A DNA stretch of 64,000 nt from CAVQBL01 sp963710715 (GTDB lineage: Bacteria > Pseudomonadota > Gammaproteobacteria > DSM-16500). The position numbers and the translations under genes are program-made. Every line of letters starts with the position of its first letter. The stretch's first letter is position 1. A model generated the notes under the pieces. The model saw nothing but the letters and a program-made list of their open reading frames with translations, had not been told where the DNA came from and made no database searches. The stretch is from NCBI GenBank assembly GCA_963710715.1, contig CAVQBL010000007.1, positions 62,001-126,000 of the forward strand, in the 5' to 3' direction. Below are positions 43,299 to 51,711 of the stretch, piece by piece.

Positions 43299-44711
43299 AT
43301 GAAATGGTTTCGTTTATTACTTCTATTTATTTCCTTCGCTGTATTTTTAAATTCACCCAGTATAGCAGCGAAAAAAAAGCTAGCTGCTCCATTAACAGAT
43401 CAACAAGCTTTAGCATTAGCTACCGATGCTTACGTTTATGCTTATCCATTAGTAACGATGGATATGACAAGAAGAGTGATGACAAATGTTGTTGCTCCCA
43501 ATGGAATGAAAGCACCTCTGAATGAATTTATTCATGTAAGAGAATATCCTGATGCTTCATTTAAAGATGTGACAACGCCCAATGCAGATACACTTTATTC
43601 TGTTGCATGGCTGGATCTTTCTAAAGGGCCTTATATTTTGCGTGTACCCGATGAAAAAGGTCGTTATTACTTAATGCCAATGTTAAGTGGCTGGACAGAT
43701 GTATTTGCTAATCCGGGTAAGCGTACCACAGGGACTCAGGCGCATGATTTTGCAATTGTGGGTCCACGATGGAAAGGTGTGATGCCGAGAGGAGTGACTG
43801 TATTTAAATCTCCAACAAATATGGTTTGGATATTGGGTCGCACCTATGCGAATGGTACGCCACAAGATTACGAAGCAGTACATGCGATTCAAAATCAATA
43901 TAAGTTAATTCCACTTCGCTACTATCGTAAGCCTTATTCTCCACCCAAAGGTAAGGTGGATCCTAATGTTGATATGAGAACACCAGTAAGAGATCAAGTC
44001 AATGCAATGGATGCTGCCACGTTTTTTAAAAAATTTGCTGAACTCTTGAAAGATAATCCACCGGCAAAAGCAGATGCACCTATGGTTGCTAAATTAAAGA
44101 AGCTTGGAATTATTCCAGGTAAAAATTTTGATATGAGTAAAGTGAGTCCTACTATCACAAAAGGATTAACTCAAGCGGTTAAAGCAGGTCAAGAAAAAAT
44201 AATGGCACATGAAGGAGATGCGGGTGTCATTAGAAATGGTTGGCTTTCTACTTCAGAAACAGGGCACTATGGTGCGGATTATTTGCAACGTGCTTTTATT
44301 GCAGCAATTGGTTTAGGTGCTAATTTACCGCAAGATGCAATTTATCCCATGACATCCATGGATAGCACAGGGAAAAGACTAGATGGTGCTAATCGCTATA
44401 TCATACATTTTAATAAAGGACAGTTGCCTCCTGTGAAAGCGTTCTGGTCTCTCACTGTATATGACCCGCAATATTTTTTTGTAGCTAATCCGCTTAATAA
44501 ATATACTGTCAGTCCGCGTGATAATTTGAAAACCAATGCAGATGGTTCGACTGACCTCTACATTCAACATGATTCACCGGGTAGTGATAAAGAATCTAAC
44601 TGGTTGCCAGCGCCTAAGGGAGATTTTATTTTAGCATTCCGTTTTTATTGGCCAGATGATTCCATTATCAATGGAAAATGGAGTCCACCGGTGGTGAAGT
44701 TGGTTTCTTGA
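43299..44711 (+). CDS. DUF1254/DUF1214 exported protein
   Basis: A 470-residue protein with a signal peptide (about 1-23). DUF1254 in the N-terminal half (AYVYAYPLVTMDMTRR, TPNADTLYSVAWLDLSKGP, MLSGWTDVFANPGKRTTGT) and DUF1214 in the C-terminal part (AFWSLTVYDPQYFFVANPLN, DSPGSDKESNWLPAPKGDF). This is a widespread envelope family whose reaction is not established. GGGAG precedes ATG 43299. It is a single-gene unit between two family A elements. Confidence 0.87.
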   Translation: MKWFRLLLLFISFAVFLNSPSIAAKKKLAAPLTDQQALALATDAYVYAYPLVTMDMTRRVMTNVVAPNGMKAPLNEFIHVREYPDASFKDVTTPNADTLYSVAWLDLSKGPYILRVPDEKGRYYLMPMLSGWTDVFANPGKRTTGTQAHDFAIVGPRWKGVMPRGVTVFKSPTNMVWILGRTYANGTPQDYEAVHAIQNQYKLIPLRYYRKPYSPPKGKVDPNVDMRTPVRDQVNAMDAATFFKKFAELLKDNPPAKADAPMVAKLKKLGIIPGKNFDMSKVSPTITKGLTQAVKAGQEKIMAHEGDAGVIRNGWLSTSETGHYGADYLQRAFIAAIGLGANLPQDAIYPMTSMDSTGKRLDGANRYIIHFNKGQLPPVKAFWSLTVYDPQYFFVANPLNKYTVSPRDNLKTNADGSTDLYIQHDSPGSDKESNWLPAPKGDFILAFRFYWPDDSIINGKWSPPVVKLVS

Positions 44712-44743
44712 TTATGCAACCTTTACGGAATATATACACAAAT

Positions 44744-44855
44744 GTAACTATTTACGATTCTTGCAAAAAGAACTCGTCATTGCGAGCCTCACGCCTTAGC
44801 TTTATGTGAGGCGTGGCAATCCAGAATGATGATAAGTGACGGCGTGAATAGTTAC
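44744..44855. mobile_element. MITE-like element, family A, copy 2
   Basis: 112 bp, opposite in core orientation to the copy at 51339. Ends GTAACTATTTACG and CGTGAATAGTTAC. The inner hairpin is GCCTCACGC...GTGAGGCG. The 8 flanking bases share ACAAAT at the same place on both sides (6/8). Confidence 0.8.
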
Positions 44856-44935
44856 CTACAAATTTCTATTGTGAATTCCCAAATCTTGATTTAGCATCTG
44901 GCTAACTTAAATTTCTTGATTAGAAGGACAGAGTC

Positions 44936-45472
44936 ATGAAGAAAATTATTTGCTCAATTTTAGCCGCAAGTTTAATGACCATAGCGAATTCTGCTTTTGC
45001 TGGATACTTTTATATTGGTCCTCAGTTTTTTCTAGAAAATATTTTCACCGGTGTTAGTAATTTTCGTGGTGGTTATGGACAGCTCGAGTTTGGTTATGGC
45101 GGCATGATGGATGATTGGTTTCTTGCTGGTGAAATATTTGCCATTCCTGCTACTTGGAGTATTACTAATCACTCTGTTCCCGGAACCAGTGTCAGAACAA
45201 CGTATGGATACGGTGTTAGTCTTCTTCCTGGATTTGCAATCAATAACTCTGTCGTTGGCTATTTGCGACTGAGTGCGCTCGGTATGCGGTTTAATCAACT
45301 CGGTACAACAAGGCCAGGCGTTCAAGGAGGAGTTGGCTTACAGGCTTGTGTAGATCCTTGCTGGGATTTGCGTCTTGAATATGATTATACTGTTTATCGA
45401 TCGGTATCGAGTGTAGGCGTCATTAAATCGGATAGCTTTGGTTTAGGAGTGATATATAAGTTTTCCCTATAG
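44936..45472 (+). CDS. Outer-membrane beta-barrel-like protein
   Basis: A 178-residue protein with a cleavable signal peptide (MKKIICSILAASLMTIANSAFA). The mature part has alternating strands rich in Gly and aromatic residues (GYFYIGPQFF, GGYGQLEFGYGG, LRLEYDYTVYRSV) and ends SFGLGVIYKFSL, a C-terminal Phe/Leu strand usual for outer-membrane barrels. Length fits an 8-stranded opacity-type barrel. Two Cys near residue 143 (LQACVDPCWD) could form a loop disulfide. No specific function can be stated. GAAGGA precedes ATG 44936. Confidence 0.65.
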   Translation: MKKIICSILAASLMTIANSAFAGYFYIGPQFFLENIFTGVSNFRGGYGQLEFGYGGMMDDWFLAGEIFAIPATWSITNHSVPGTSVRTTYGYGVSLLPGFAINNSVVGYLRLSALGMRFNQLGTTRPGVQGGVGLQACVDPCWDLRLEYDYTVYRSVSSVGVIKSDSFGLGVIYKFSL

Positions 45473-45488
45473 TTAAAAAAAGTCATTT

Positions 45489-45556
45489 TCCCCTCTGCGC
45501 TTTTTGCTGTGGGAGAGGGTGGCTCGGCACGACGCCTTTTGTCGTGCCGAGAAAAA
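45489..45556. terminator. Two hairpins between convergent genes, bidirectional terminator
   Basis: CTCGGCACGAC (45523-45533) and GTCGTGCCGAG (45541-45551) are perfect 11-bp arms followed by AAAAA; a second hairpin CCCCTCTGCGC...GGGAGAGGG lies before it. The neighbouring genes end at 45472 (+) and 45560 (-). Confidence 0.7.
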
Positions 45557-45559
45557 CGA

Positions 45560-46654
45560 TTAACTAATCACTTTATTACTACCAGACATAACCTTTTTTT
45601 CAGTTGTTCCAATAATACAAATTGTTTCTACCAAAGCCGCGGCTACTTCATAAGGATTTGCATTGGCACCTGGACGGCGATCTTCTATATATCCACATCC
45701 TTTGTTAGCAACAGGGCGAGGAATTCTAATGGAAGCGCCGCGATTACCAATCCCAGATATAAATTGTGAAATATTCGCGGTCTCGTGCCTACCAGTCAAA
45801 CGCAACTCTAAATCATGACCATAAACAGCAATATGTTCTTTATGTCTAGCTTCTAAAGCTTTAATTGCTTTATTAATCGCTTCCATTCCAGTTTTGGGAT
45901 CTCTCATTGCGCGGGTAGAAAAATTAGTATGTTTGCCCGCACCATTCCAATCGCCTTTGACAGGTTTGGGATGCAGTTTTGCAGTAATATCAAATTTTTC
46001 GCCAAGTCTATATAAAAGCCAACGCGCAAGCCATAAATGATCAGAAACTGTTACTGGGTCAGCACTTTCGCTATCAACGCCACGGTAACCAATTTGAAAC
46101 TCCCATTGCCCTGGCATCACTTCAGCATTCGTTCCATAAAGCATGAGTCCTGCATCTAGGCATGCTTGAGTATGTGCTTCTATTAAATGGCGACCAAATA
46201 CTTCATCAGCGCCTACACCACAATAAAAAGGACCTTGAGGAGCTGGATATCCACGGTCTGGCCAACCTAAAGGTTGTTGTCCTTTAAAGAGAGTATATTC
46301 TTGTTCAAAACCAATCCACGGATCATAGGCACGCCCACCTTGTTCCATGAGTTGGACTAATTTAGTTCGTTTATTGCTAGGATGTGGCGTTCCATCCGGA
46401 TTGAGTACTTCACACAAAGCTAAATAATTGCCTTCTCCTAAAATAGGATCGTTTACAACACAAACGGGTTGTAGGGGTAAATCTGAATCGCGCCCTGTTG
46501 CCTGATAAGTTGAAGAACCATCAAAGTTCCATTGTGGAATGTCACTTGGCATGGGTTGTCTTTTAGAGCGTGGGAGAATTTTAACTTTAGAACGTAATGT
46601 TTGAGTTGGGCTGGTGCCATCTATCCAGATATAGGTTACTTGCGAAAAGTTCAT
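45560..46654 (-). CDS. Glutamine synthetase, eukaryotic-type (GSII)
   Basis: A 364-residue enzyme making glutamine from glutamate, ammonia and ATP. IPQWNFDGSSTYQATGRDSD, PWIGFEQEYTLF, QGPFYCGVGAD, PGQWEFQIGY, NGAGKHTNFST and RGASIRIPRPV are the GSII signature segments; bacterial GSI is about 470 residues and differs in these. No adenylylation-loop is present. GSII is known in rhizobia and scattered other bacteria. It is alone on this strand; a GAGAGAC site precedes ATG 46654. No glnB/ntr gene is near. Confidence 0.93.
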   Translation of the reverse strand: MNFSQVTYIWIDGTSPTQTLRSKVKILPRSKRQPMPSDIPQWNFDGSSTYQATGRDSDLPLQPVCVVNDPILGEGNYLALCEVLNPDGTPHPSNKRTKLVQLMEQGGRAYDPWIGFEQEYTLFKGQQPLGWPDRGYPAPQGPFYCGVGADEVFGRHLIEAHTQACLDAGLMLYGTNAEVMPGQWEFQIGYRGVDSESADPVTVSDHLWLARWLLYRLGEKFDITAKLHPKPVKGDWNGAGKHTNFSTRAMRDPKTGMEAINKAIKALEARHKEHIAVYGHDLELRLTGRHETANISQFISGIGNRGASIRIPRPVANKGCGYIEDRRPGANANPYEVAAALVETICIIGTTEKKVMSGSNKVIS

Positions 46655-46743
46655 AAGTCTCTCCTAAGGTGAAGGTCAATGAAATGATAGTGAGAGTGTA
46701 TCTAAAATTAGTTCGTATTTACAGGTTTTATCTATTAAAATAT

Positions 46744-46887
46744 TAGAGTTTTTCCAAACCTACGTCTTTTGTTGTTACTCTTCGTTGCACCTGCGTTACG
46801 CTGCTCATGTATCAACAACATACACTCTGCTGCGTTACTCAGTGCGCCTCGATTAACAACAAAATACTGGGTTTGGAAAAAACTCTA
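46744..46887. mobile_element. Palindromic MITE-like element, family D
   Basis: About 144 bp with inverted ends TAGAGTTTTTCCAAACC and GGTTTGGAAAAAACTCTA, one base different in the A/T run. The middle repeats words such as GTTACGCTGCTC/GCTGCGTTACTC. TA flanks both ends. Only one copy was seen in this window. Confidence 0.6.
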
Positions 46888-46918
46888 TTAAAAATTTGCA
46901 CTTTGGAATGAGTAATAA

Positions 46919-47470
46919 ATGCAAAAACTAAGCCGAGAATTTTACGATCGCGATACAGTGACAGTAGCCAAGGAATTACTTGGAAAATATATAGTTCATG
47001 TATCGGGCAAAATAGAGCGTATAGGCAAGATTGTAGAAGTTGAAGCTTACCTAGGGCCACATGATCTCGCTGCTCATTCTGCTAAAGGATTAACCAAGCG
47101 AACTAAAGTCATGTTTGGGCCGCCTGGCCATGCGTATGTTTACTTAATTTATGGCATATATTATTGTGTGAATGTTGTGACTGAACGAGAAGGTCATGCA
47201 TCTGCAGTATTACTGCGAGCGATTGAGCCGATAAAAAATATTCACGAACGTACGCAAGGTCCCGGACTTTTATGTAAAGCATTGCATATCGATAAACGTC
47301 AAAATGCGCATGATTTACTTAGCGCTGATTTTTATATTGCTGCTGATGCTAAGTCTCCGCCTTTTGTCATCGTCAAACGGCCACGTGTTGGTGTAGACTA
47401 TGCTAAGCATTGGGCAAAGAGACATCTACGGTTCTATATCAAAGGTAATTCATTCATTTCAAAACCATGA
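46919..47470 (+). CDS. 3-methyladenine DNA glycosylase (AAG/MPG family)
   Basis: A 183-residue base-excision repair enzyme of the mammalian-type AAG family. EFYDRDTVTVAKELLGKYIV, the catalytic Glu region IVEVEAYLGPHDLAAHS, RTKVMFGPPGHAYVYLIYG and CVNVVTEREGHASAVLLRAIEP (in part) are the conserved segments. It removes alkylated purines from DNA. Length is slightly short of the usual 190-200. The start at 46919 lies 30 bases after a family D element. Confidence 0.92.
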   Translation: MQKLSREFYDRDTVTVAKELLGKYIVHVSGKIERIGKIVEVEAYLGPHDLAAHSAKGLTKRTKVMFGPPGHAYVYLIYGIYYCVNVVTEREGHASAVLLRAIEPIKNIHERTQGPGLLCKALHIDKRQNAHDLLSADFYIAADAKSPPFVIVKRPRVGVDYAKHWAKRHLRFYIKGNSFISKP

Positions 47471-47500
47471 GACCAAAAAAATTAAAATGTGAGGATGCAA

Positions 47501-48109
47501 ATGGAAAATAAATTTATAAAATTACTAAAAGGCTACCAAGTATTTAGGGATAAATATGCTCATGGCGACCAATCTGTTATGCAATATCTTTCGCATTACG
47601 GCCAGCAACCGCAAGTTATGGTTGTTTCCTGCTGTGACTCACGCGTTGATCCTGGGTTAATCCTGCAGTGTGATCCAGGGGATTTATTCGTTGTACGTAA
47701 TGTGGCGAATATTATTCCTCCTTATGAAAAAGATGTCGCTCACCATGGTACAAGTGCTGCTTTGGAGTTTGGCATACGTTTCTTAAAAGTAAAACATCTC
47801 ATTTTATTAGGGCATAGCCAATGTGGTGGGATACAAGCATTATTTAAGAAGCAAAGCCCAAGTGCGGATGATTTTATAACAAATTGGGTTTCTTTAATAA
47901 AACCACATGATAACAATTTACAAGATACCGATGCGGATGCTTATGCAAAATTAGCTCTCCATCATTCTTATCAGAATTGTTTAACTTTCCCCTGGATTAA
48001 AAGTCTTGTCACGCGAAAAAAATTAAAGATTCATTTATGGTTTTTTGATATTAAAATGGGAAAGATTTTTACTTATTCGGATTCCAGTAAAGAATATCAA
48101 TCACTGTAG
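47501..48109 (+). CDS. Beta-carbonic anhydrase
   Basis: A 202-residue zinc enzyme interconverting CO2 and bicarbonate. Zinc ligands lie in VVSCCDSRVDPG (Cys, with the Asp-Arg dyad) and LLGHSQCGGIQAL (His and Cys); FVVRNVANIIPPYE is also typical. ATG 47501 with GAGG 6 bases upstream is chosen over GTG 47489 and ATG 47495. It follows the glycosylase by 30 bases on the same strand. Probably cytosolic; no signal peptide. Confidence 0.92.
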   Translation: MENKFIKLLKGYQVFRDKYAHGDQSVMQYLSHYGQQPQVMVVSCCDSRVDPGLILQCDPGDLFVVRNVANIIPPYEKDVAHHGTSAALEFGIRFLKVKHLILLGHSQCGGIQALFKKQSPSADDFITNWVSLIKPHDNNLQDTDADAYAKLALHHSYQNCLTFPWIKSLVTRKKLKIHLWFFDIKMGKIFTYSDSSKEYQSL

Positions 48110-48151
48110 GGTGGATTAGGTGCGTTCTTTGCACCGTAATCCACCCTACAA
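48106..48151. terminator. GTAGGGTGGATTA palindrome between convergent genes
   Basis: TGTAGGGTGGATTAGGTGC pairs with GCACCGTAATCCACCCTACA (one bulge), followed by AAAAATTTTT. It lies between the carbonic anhydrase and rdgC stops and probably terminates both transcripts. Confidence 0.65.
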
Positions 48152-48157
48152 AAATTT

Positions 48158-49081
48158 TTATGCAATCGATGCAACTTTTTCAGTTACAGAAGGGTGAGCA
48201 AATAAAGTAAGTAACTCTTTTAATAAAATGGATAATGTTTGTGTCATAATTAAAAAATCCGCACCGAATTGTTGTAATTTTGTTTCAGCTTCCATTTCCT
48301 TTACCTGTGCAGTAATAATATCTTGAAAGCGAATGCCCTGTAATGAGAAATTATCTACCAAAACAAAATTAATGCGATCTTGCCAGTTAAGAGCAAGTTG
48401 TTTAATTTCACAACCGTCTTTGATGAGAGCCTGAATACTATTAGCAAATAAATCTTGGTGTTGACAACGAATAATTCTATTTTCTTGGTGAGGATCTTGT
48501 AGTACGCAAGCTTTTTCAATAGAAAATGCAGATGGATAGTTTTTATCTTTTAGCCAATAGGTGAGAGTAGAGGAGAGTTTTTTAATGTCCAATTCTTTTG
48601 GCTCTTCGCTAATGGATTTTTTAAACATAGAAATAAATTGTTCTACTTTTTTCTCATTTATTGTTCCAAGAACTAACCAATGGTTTTTAATGTCGATATA
48701 AGCGTAAACGCGTGTTAACTTACTAAAAGCGCGAGGAAGAAGAGTTACAATGATTTCATCTTTTAGAGAAAGTTTTTCTTTTTGGTAAACTTTACGATTT
48801 TCTACAGTTTCTATTTGCTTAATCTTTTTTTCGAGTTCTTGACGAATAACAATCGCCGGTAGAATTTTTTCTTCGATTTGTAAACAAATCATAATGCAGT
48901 CATTAATAGACTGAGCGAGTGGTGCGCCTTCTTCATCAATAGGAGAAACCCAACCCATGCTTAAGGCCATAGAAGGACGACAAGGTTTAAATGATAGAGG
49001 CTCAAGCTTTTCTATAAGACCTGCTATTGGAAATCGCGCTGAATCAGCGAGTTGAAAGAGTTTTACTTGTTTAAACCACAT
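48158..49081 (-). CDS. rdgC: Recombination-associated protein RdgC
   Basis: A 307-residue DNA-binding ring protein that limits RecA activity. MWFKQVKLFQL, the CRPSMALSMGWVSPI segment, ILPAIVIRQELEKKI and LTRVYAYIDIKNHWLVLGT match RdgC along its length; the C-terminal half with WQDRINFVLVDNFSLQGIRF also fits. Length is normal. It is a single gene flanked by short palindromes on both sides. Confidence 0.93.
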   Translation of the reverse strand: MWFKQVKLFQLADSARFPIAGLIEKLEPLSFKPCRPSMALSMGWVSPIDEEGAPLAQSINDCIMICLQIEEKILPAIVIRQELEKKIKQIETVENRKVYQKEKLSLKDEIIVTLLPRAFSKLTRVYAYIDIKNHWLVLGTINEKKVEQFISMFKKSISEEPKELDIKKLSSTLTYWLKDKNYPSAFSIEKACVLQDPHQENRIIRCQHQDLFANSIQALIKDGCEIKQLALNWQDRINFVLVDNFSLQGIRFQDIITAQVKEMEAETKLQQFGADFLIMTQTLSILLKELLTLFAHPSVTEKVASIA

Positions 49082-49214
49082 TTCTTGCGTTGCTCCTGCT
49101 AAGATAGAAAAAAAGCAAAATAATAAACTTGGGGCGGGGTGTCAAGATAAAGTGCCTCCTTTTAGCAATTCTAATTTTGGCTGGCCGTTATTGCGTAAAT
49201 AAAAATCGTAGTCG

Positions 49215-49248
49215 TAGGGTGGGCACGCTGCGTTTTGCCCACCCTACA
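49215..49248. repeat. TAGGGTGGGCA palindrome
   Basis: GTAGGGTGGGCA and TGCCCACCCTAC (approx. arms) surround CGCTGCGTTT. This is a common dispersed palindrome type; here it lies upstream of rdgC and downstream of the gene at 49289. Confidence 0.6.
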
Positions 49249-49288
49249 ATCTGGCTTGGCAACGGAGTCCATTCGCGAGTATTTGTCG

Positions 49289-49924
49289 CTATTTATTATA
49301 AAGCACCTTGTCTGAGCCAGAATAACCAGAGTTACTATTTTTTTGAGACAACTCTTTCCATAAGCTTAAGTTTTCTTTCACTGAATCTATAGACTTCTTT
49401 AATTTCCCTAAGAGTATTTTTTCATTAGTATACTCTTTGGGAAGAGCTACTTCTACACAAACATCTTTTTTCTTTTCCGCTACAGTTGTAATAGTGACCT
49501 TAATATGAAAAGTTCCTGTATCTTTATCCTCGTTAGCTTTGTCAGTGGATTGTAAAGATTTAACAAATTGAGGAGTGAGATGTAAGGAAGTAACATATTC
49601 ATGTGCTATGTCATCACGTAACGCTTCCTTGCTATCATCATTTGATTGTTGGTAGGTAGTATAATAAGGATCAGTTGGTAATTCACTTGTTAATAAATTA
49701 CCTAGCCCTTTTACTAATTCATCTCTACTTGCTATAGATATGAAAACGATCTGAATATTTTCCCTGTTGAGGCACATTTGAGAAATTGCGGGATGCGTAG
49801 TTTTTAAAATATGAATTATTTTCTCCCTTACAGAGGATATAATTTTATTTGCTGTACTGAATTGCCCTTTCCCGTAAGTGCTATTAAATTCACGAATACC
49901 ACTAAAAACACTATGCATAACCAC
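49289..49924 (-). CDS. Hypothetical protein, unknown
   Basis: A 211-residue soluble, helical-looking protein with no recognised family. It has a central charged region (residues 90-140) and a strand-rich part (GTFHIKVTITTVAEKKKDVC) followed by a C-terminal Lys/Ser-rich helix. No signal peptide or membrane segment. A GAGGGG Shine-Dalgarno precedes ATG 49924, the same strong type as for the C58-like gene, which supports it as a real gene. It stands alone between repeats. Confidence 0.5.
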   Translation of the reverse strand: MVMHSVFSGIREFNSTYGKGQFSTANKIISSVREKIIHILKTTHPAISQMCLNRENIQIVFISIASRDELVKGLGNLLTSELPTDPYYTTYQQSNDDSKEALRDDIAHEYVTSLHLTPQFVKSLQSTDKANEDKDTGTFHIKVTITTVAEKKKDVCVEVALPKEYTNEKILLGKLKKSIDSVKENLSLWKELSQKNSNSGYSGSDKVLYNK

Positions 49925-50104
49925 CCCTCATTTTTGATAATTTGAAAAACACTACTATAGCATTCTGTCTTTTTTTAACAACATTTGCAATCTTTGCCAA
50001 AATTGATTATTTGATTTAGGATAAATATTTAAAAATTCTGAAATCGAAAAATCTTGAAATACAGGCAAGTATTCCTGCGATTTTTCTTTCAAAATGTTTC
50101 AACT

Positions 50105-50267
50105 TCCCTATTTCAAGAGACTATTTGAAAACATGTAGATCCGCCAACGCTTACAAAAAAAGCGCAGGCATACTTGCTTGTATGTCGAGCTTTTTTGATT
50201 GAGAAGCGTTTCAAGATCGATGCAAGATGAGATGCTAGAATACCAGTTTATTTATCTGAAGAGCTAT
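50105..50267. mobile_element. Degenerate family B element
   Basis: Shares GCGCAGG-ATACTTGCTTGTA, GATGCAAGATGAGATGCTA and the right end TTATCTGAAGAGCTATA with the copy at 42867; the left end is lost. The stop codon and last codons of the toxin gene at 50248 lie inside its right end. The region 49925-50104 holds no visible gene. Confidence 0.7.
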
Positions 50268-50778
50268 AGGTGGCAGACTTAATGGTGTCAATAGTGAGAA
50301 AAAGAGTAAGTTCTGATTCTTGTAATTCAGTAAAGCCATATTTTTTATAGAATAACTTTGCATCGTTATTTTTTGCATCTACCACTACAGCATACACAAC
50401 CATTTTTTCGGCAATATTTAATACATTAGTTAGAGCGTCGTGTAGCAAAAAACCTCCGATTCCTTGACCTTTATATTCTTTATCAACAGCCAGTCTTCCA
50501 ATTCGACCTATTGGGGTAGGATATTTCGGCAGCTTGGCTTTAACATTTTCAGGAAGTTGATCATATTGAATATGTCCAGCTGACAGTGTGTAATAGCCGT
50601 AGATTTTTTTACGGTTATCTGCTGAAACAGCAACAACCGCTACGTACGTTTTTGATATATTTTTGGTTTGATTTTGATTGGCGTGTTGCTTCAAAAAAAT
50701 ATTAAGCTCTTCTACGCCACAATCAAAAGTCTTACGATCATGTAAGGCTGTGCCGAGTTGTTCTATTATTAAATCCAT
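50248..50778 (-). CDS. GNAT-type toxin (TacT/AtaT-like)
   Basis: A 176-residue acetyltransferase of the toxin type that blocks aminoacyl-tRNAs. FDCGVEELNIFLKQHANQNQ, YGYYTLSAGHI, IGRIGRLAVDKEYKGQGIGGFLL (Arg/Gln-x-x-Gly acetyl-CoA loop, in part) and LFYKKYGFTEL are typical. The antitoxin lies directly upstream with overlapping stop and start. The last residues (SATYSSSDK) derive from a family B element end, so the natural C-terminus may have been replaced. Confidence 0.88.
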   Translation of the reverse strand: MDLIIEQLGTALHDRKTFDCGVEELNIFLKQHANQNQTKNISKTYVAVVAVSADNRKKIYGYYTLSAGHIQYDQLPENVKAKLPKYPTPIGRIGRLAVDKEYKGQGIGGFLLHDALTNVLNIAEKMVVYAVVVDAKNNDAKLFYKKYGFTELQESELTLFLTIDTIKSATYSSSDK

Positions 50779-51065
50779 TAGGTTTTTTCACGATGACTAT
50801 GTTGTTTGATACTATGTTTTTTAAATAGCTGCTTCAGCTTTTCGTTAGCTTTGGGAGGGGTTTGCAGCGCTGCGATAAAGCGTTCGCTTTCTTTACGAGT
50901 TAAACGAATTAAATCGGCTGTCTCAAGTATCTCCGTTGCCTTAGGCATGGCACAGTCAAGGATAAACGCAGAGAGCGTTGTCCCAAGCGCATATGCTGCT
51001 TGTTCTAGCGTTGTTTTAGCGGCTTTAGTTGTTTTGATATCAACTCTTGCATCTTTAGCTGTCAT
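50778..51065 (-). CDS. DUF1778 antitoxin (TacA/AtaR-like)
   Basis: A 95-residue protein, with an N-terminal ribbon-helix-helix (DARVDIKTTKAAKTTLEQAAY, LGTTLSAFILDCAM) and a C-terminal toxin-binding tail. ATG 51065 with GAGGT 8 bases upstream is chosen over ATG 51086. It neutralises the GNAT toxin and should repress the shared promoter. Upstream, GTACACACTTTGTAC (about 51115-51129) is a short inverted repeat that may be the operator. Confidence 0.87.
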   Translation of the reverse strand: MTAKDARVDIKTTKAAKTTLEQAAYALGTTLSAFILDCAMPKATEILETADLIRLTRKESERFIAALQTPPKANEKLKQLFKKHSIKQHSHREKT

Positions 51066-51338
51066 TATTAAATACCTCATATTCATATTGGTATTATAGC
51101 TTAAATTTTCTAAAAGTACACACTTTGTACGTACGTAATAGTGATCTCTCCTGACCTCGTGTATTTAAAACTTCCTTCCTATGACTTAAATGCTCTAAAA
51201 ATTTTGGCTTGACCTAACCATTTGAATAAATTTAAAAAATCTAGTTTGGATTTTCAACGCCTTGGTCAAGATAAAAGTTGAGGTTAAAATTAGGGGTGCT
51301 GTACAGGTTTTGCCTCGTTAGTAAATTTAGATATAATC

Positions 51339-51450
51339 GTAACTATTCGCGCCGTCACTTATCACCATTCTGGATTGCCGCGCCTCACATAAAGCTAAAG
51401 CGAGAGGCTCGCAATGACGAGCTCTTTTTGTAAGAATCGTGAATAGTTAC
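51339..51450. mobile_element. MITE-like element, family A, copy 3
   Basis: 112 bp with ends GTAACTATTCGCG and CGTGAATAGTTAC, reverse core orientation to the copy at 44744. AATTTAGATATAAT occurs just left of it (51324-51337) and again 17 bases right of it (51468-51481). The remainder of 51066-51503 shows no gene. Confidence 0.8.
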
Positions 51451-51503
51451 GTTTTACCATCATCCTTAATTTAGATATAATATATAACTTTTTAGGAAGC
51501 TTT

Positions 51504-51701
51504 ATGAAGCAATTAACTCCATATAAAAAACTTTACCGTTCTCGCACAGACCGCATGATAGCAGGTATATGTGGTGGCTTAGGAGAATACTTCGGCATTG
51601 ATCCTACCTGGGTAAGGCTAATATTTATTTTATGCTTTTTCTTAGCCGGGGTTGCTCTGTTGATTTATTTAATTTTGTGGGTGATTGTGCCACTTGAATA
51701 A
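51504..51701 (+). CDS. PspC-domain small membrane protein
   Basis: A 65-residue protein. KLYRSRTDRMIAGICGGLGEYFGID then WVRLIFILCFFLAGVALLIYL (each partly given) is the PspC domain: a short amphipathic part and one membrane helix. PspC domains take part in envelope stress sensing with PspA/PspB, none of which are nearby, so the role is open. AGGAAG precedes ATG 51504; TATAAT at 51476-51481 or nearby may be the -10. Confidence 0.88.
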   Translation: MKQLTPYKKLYRSRTDRMIAGICGGLGEYFGIDPTWVRLIFILCFFLAGVALLIYLILWVIVPLE

Positions 51702-51711
51702 GTGATACATA

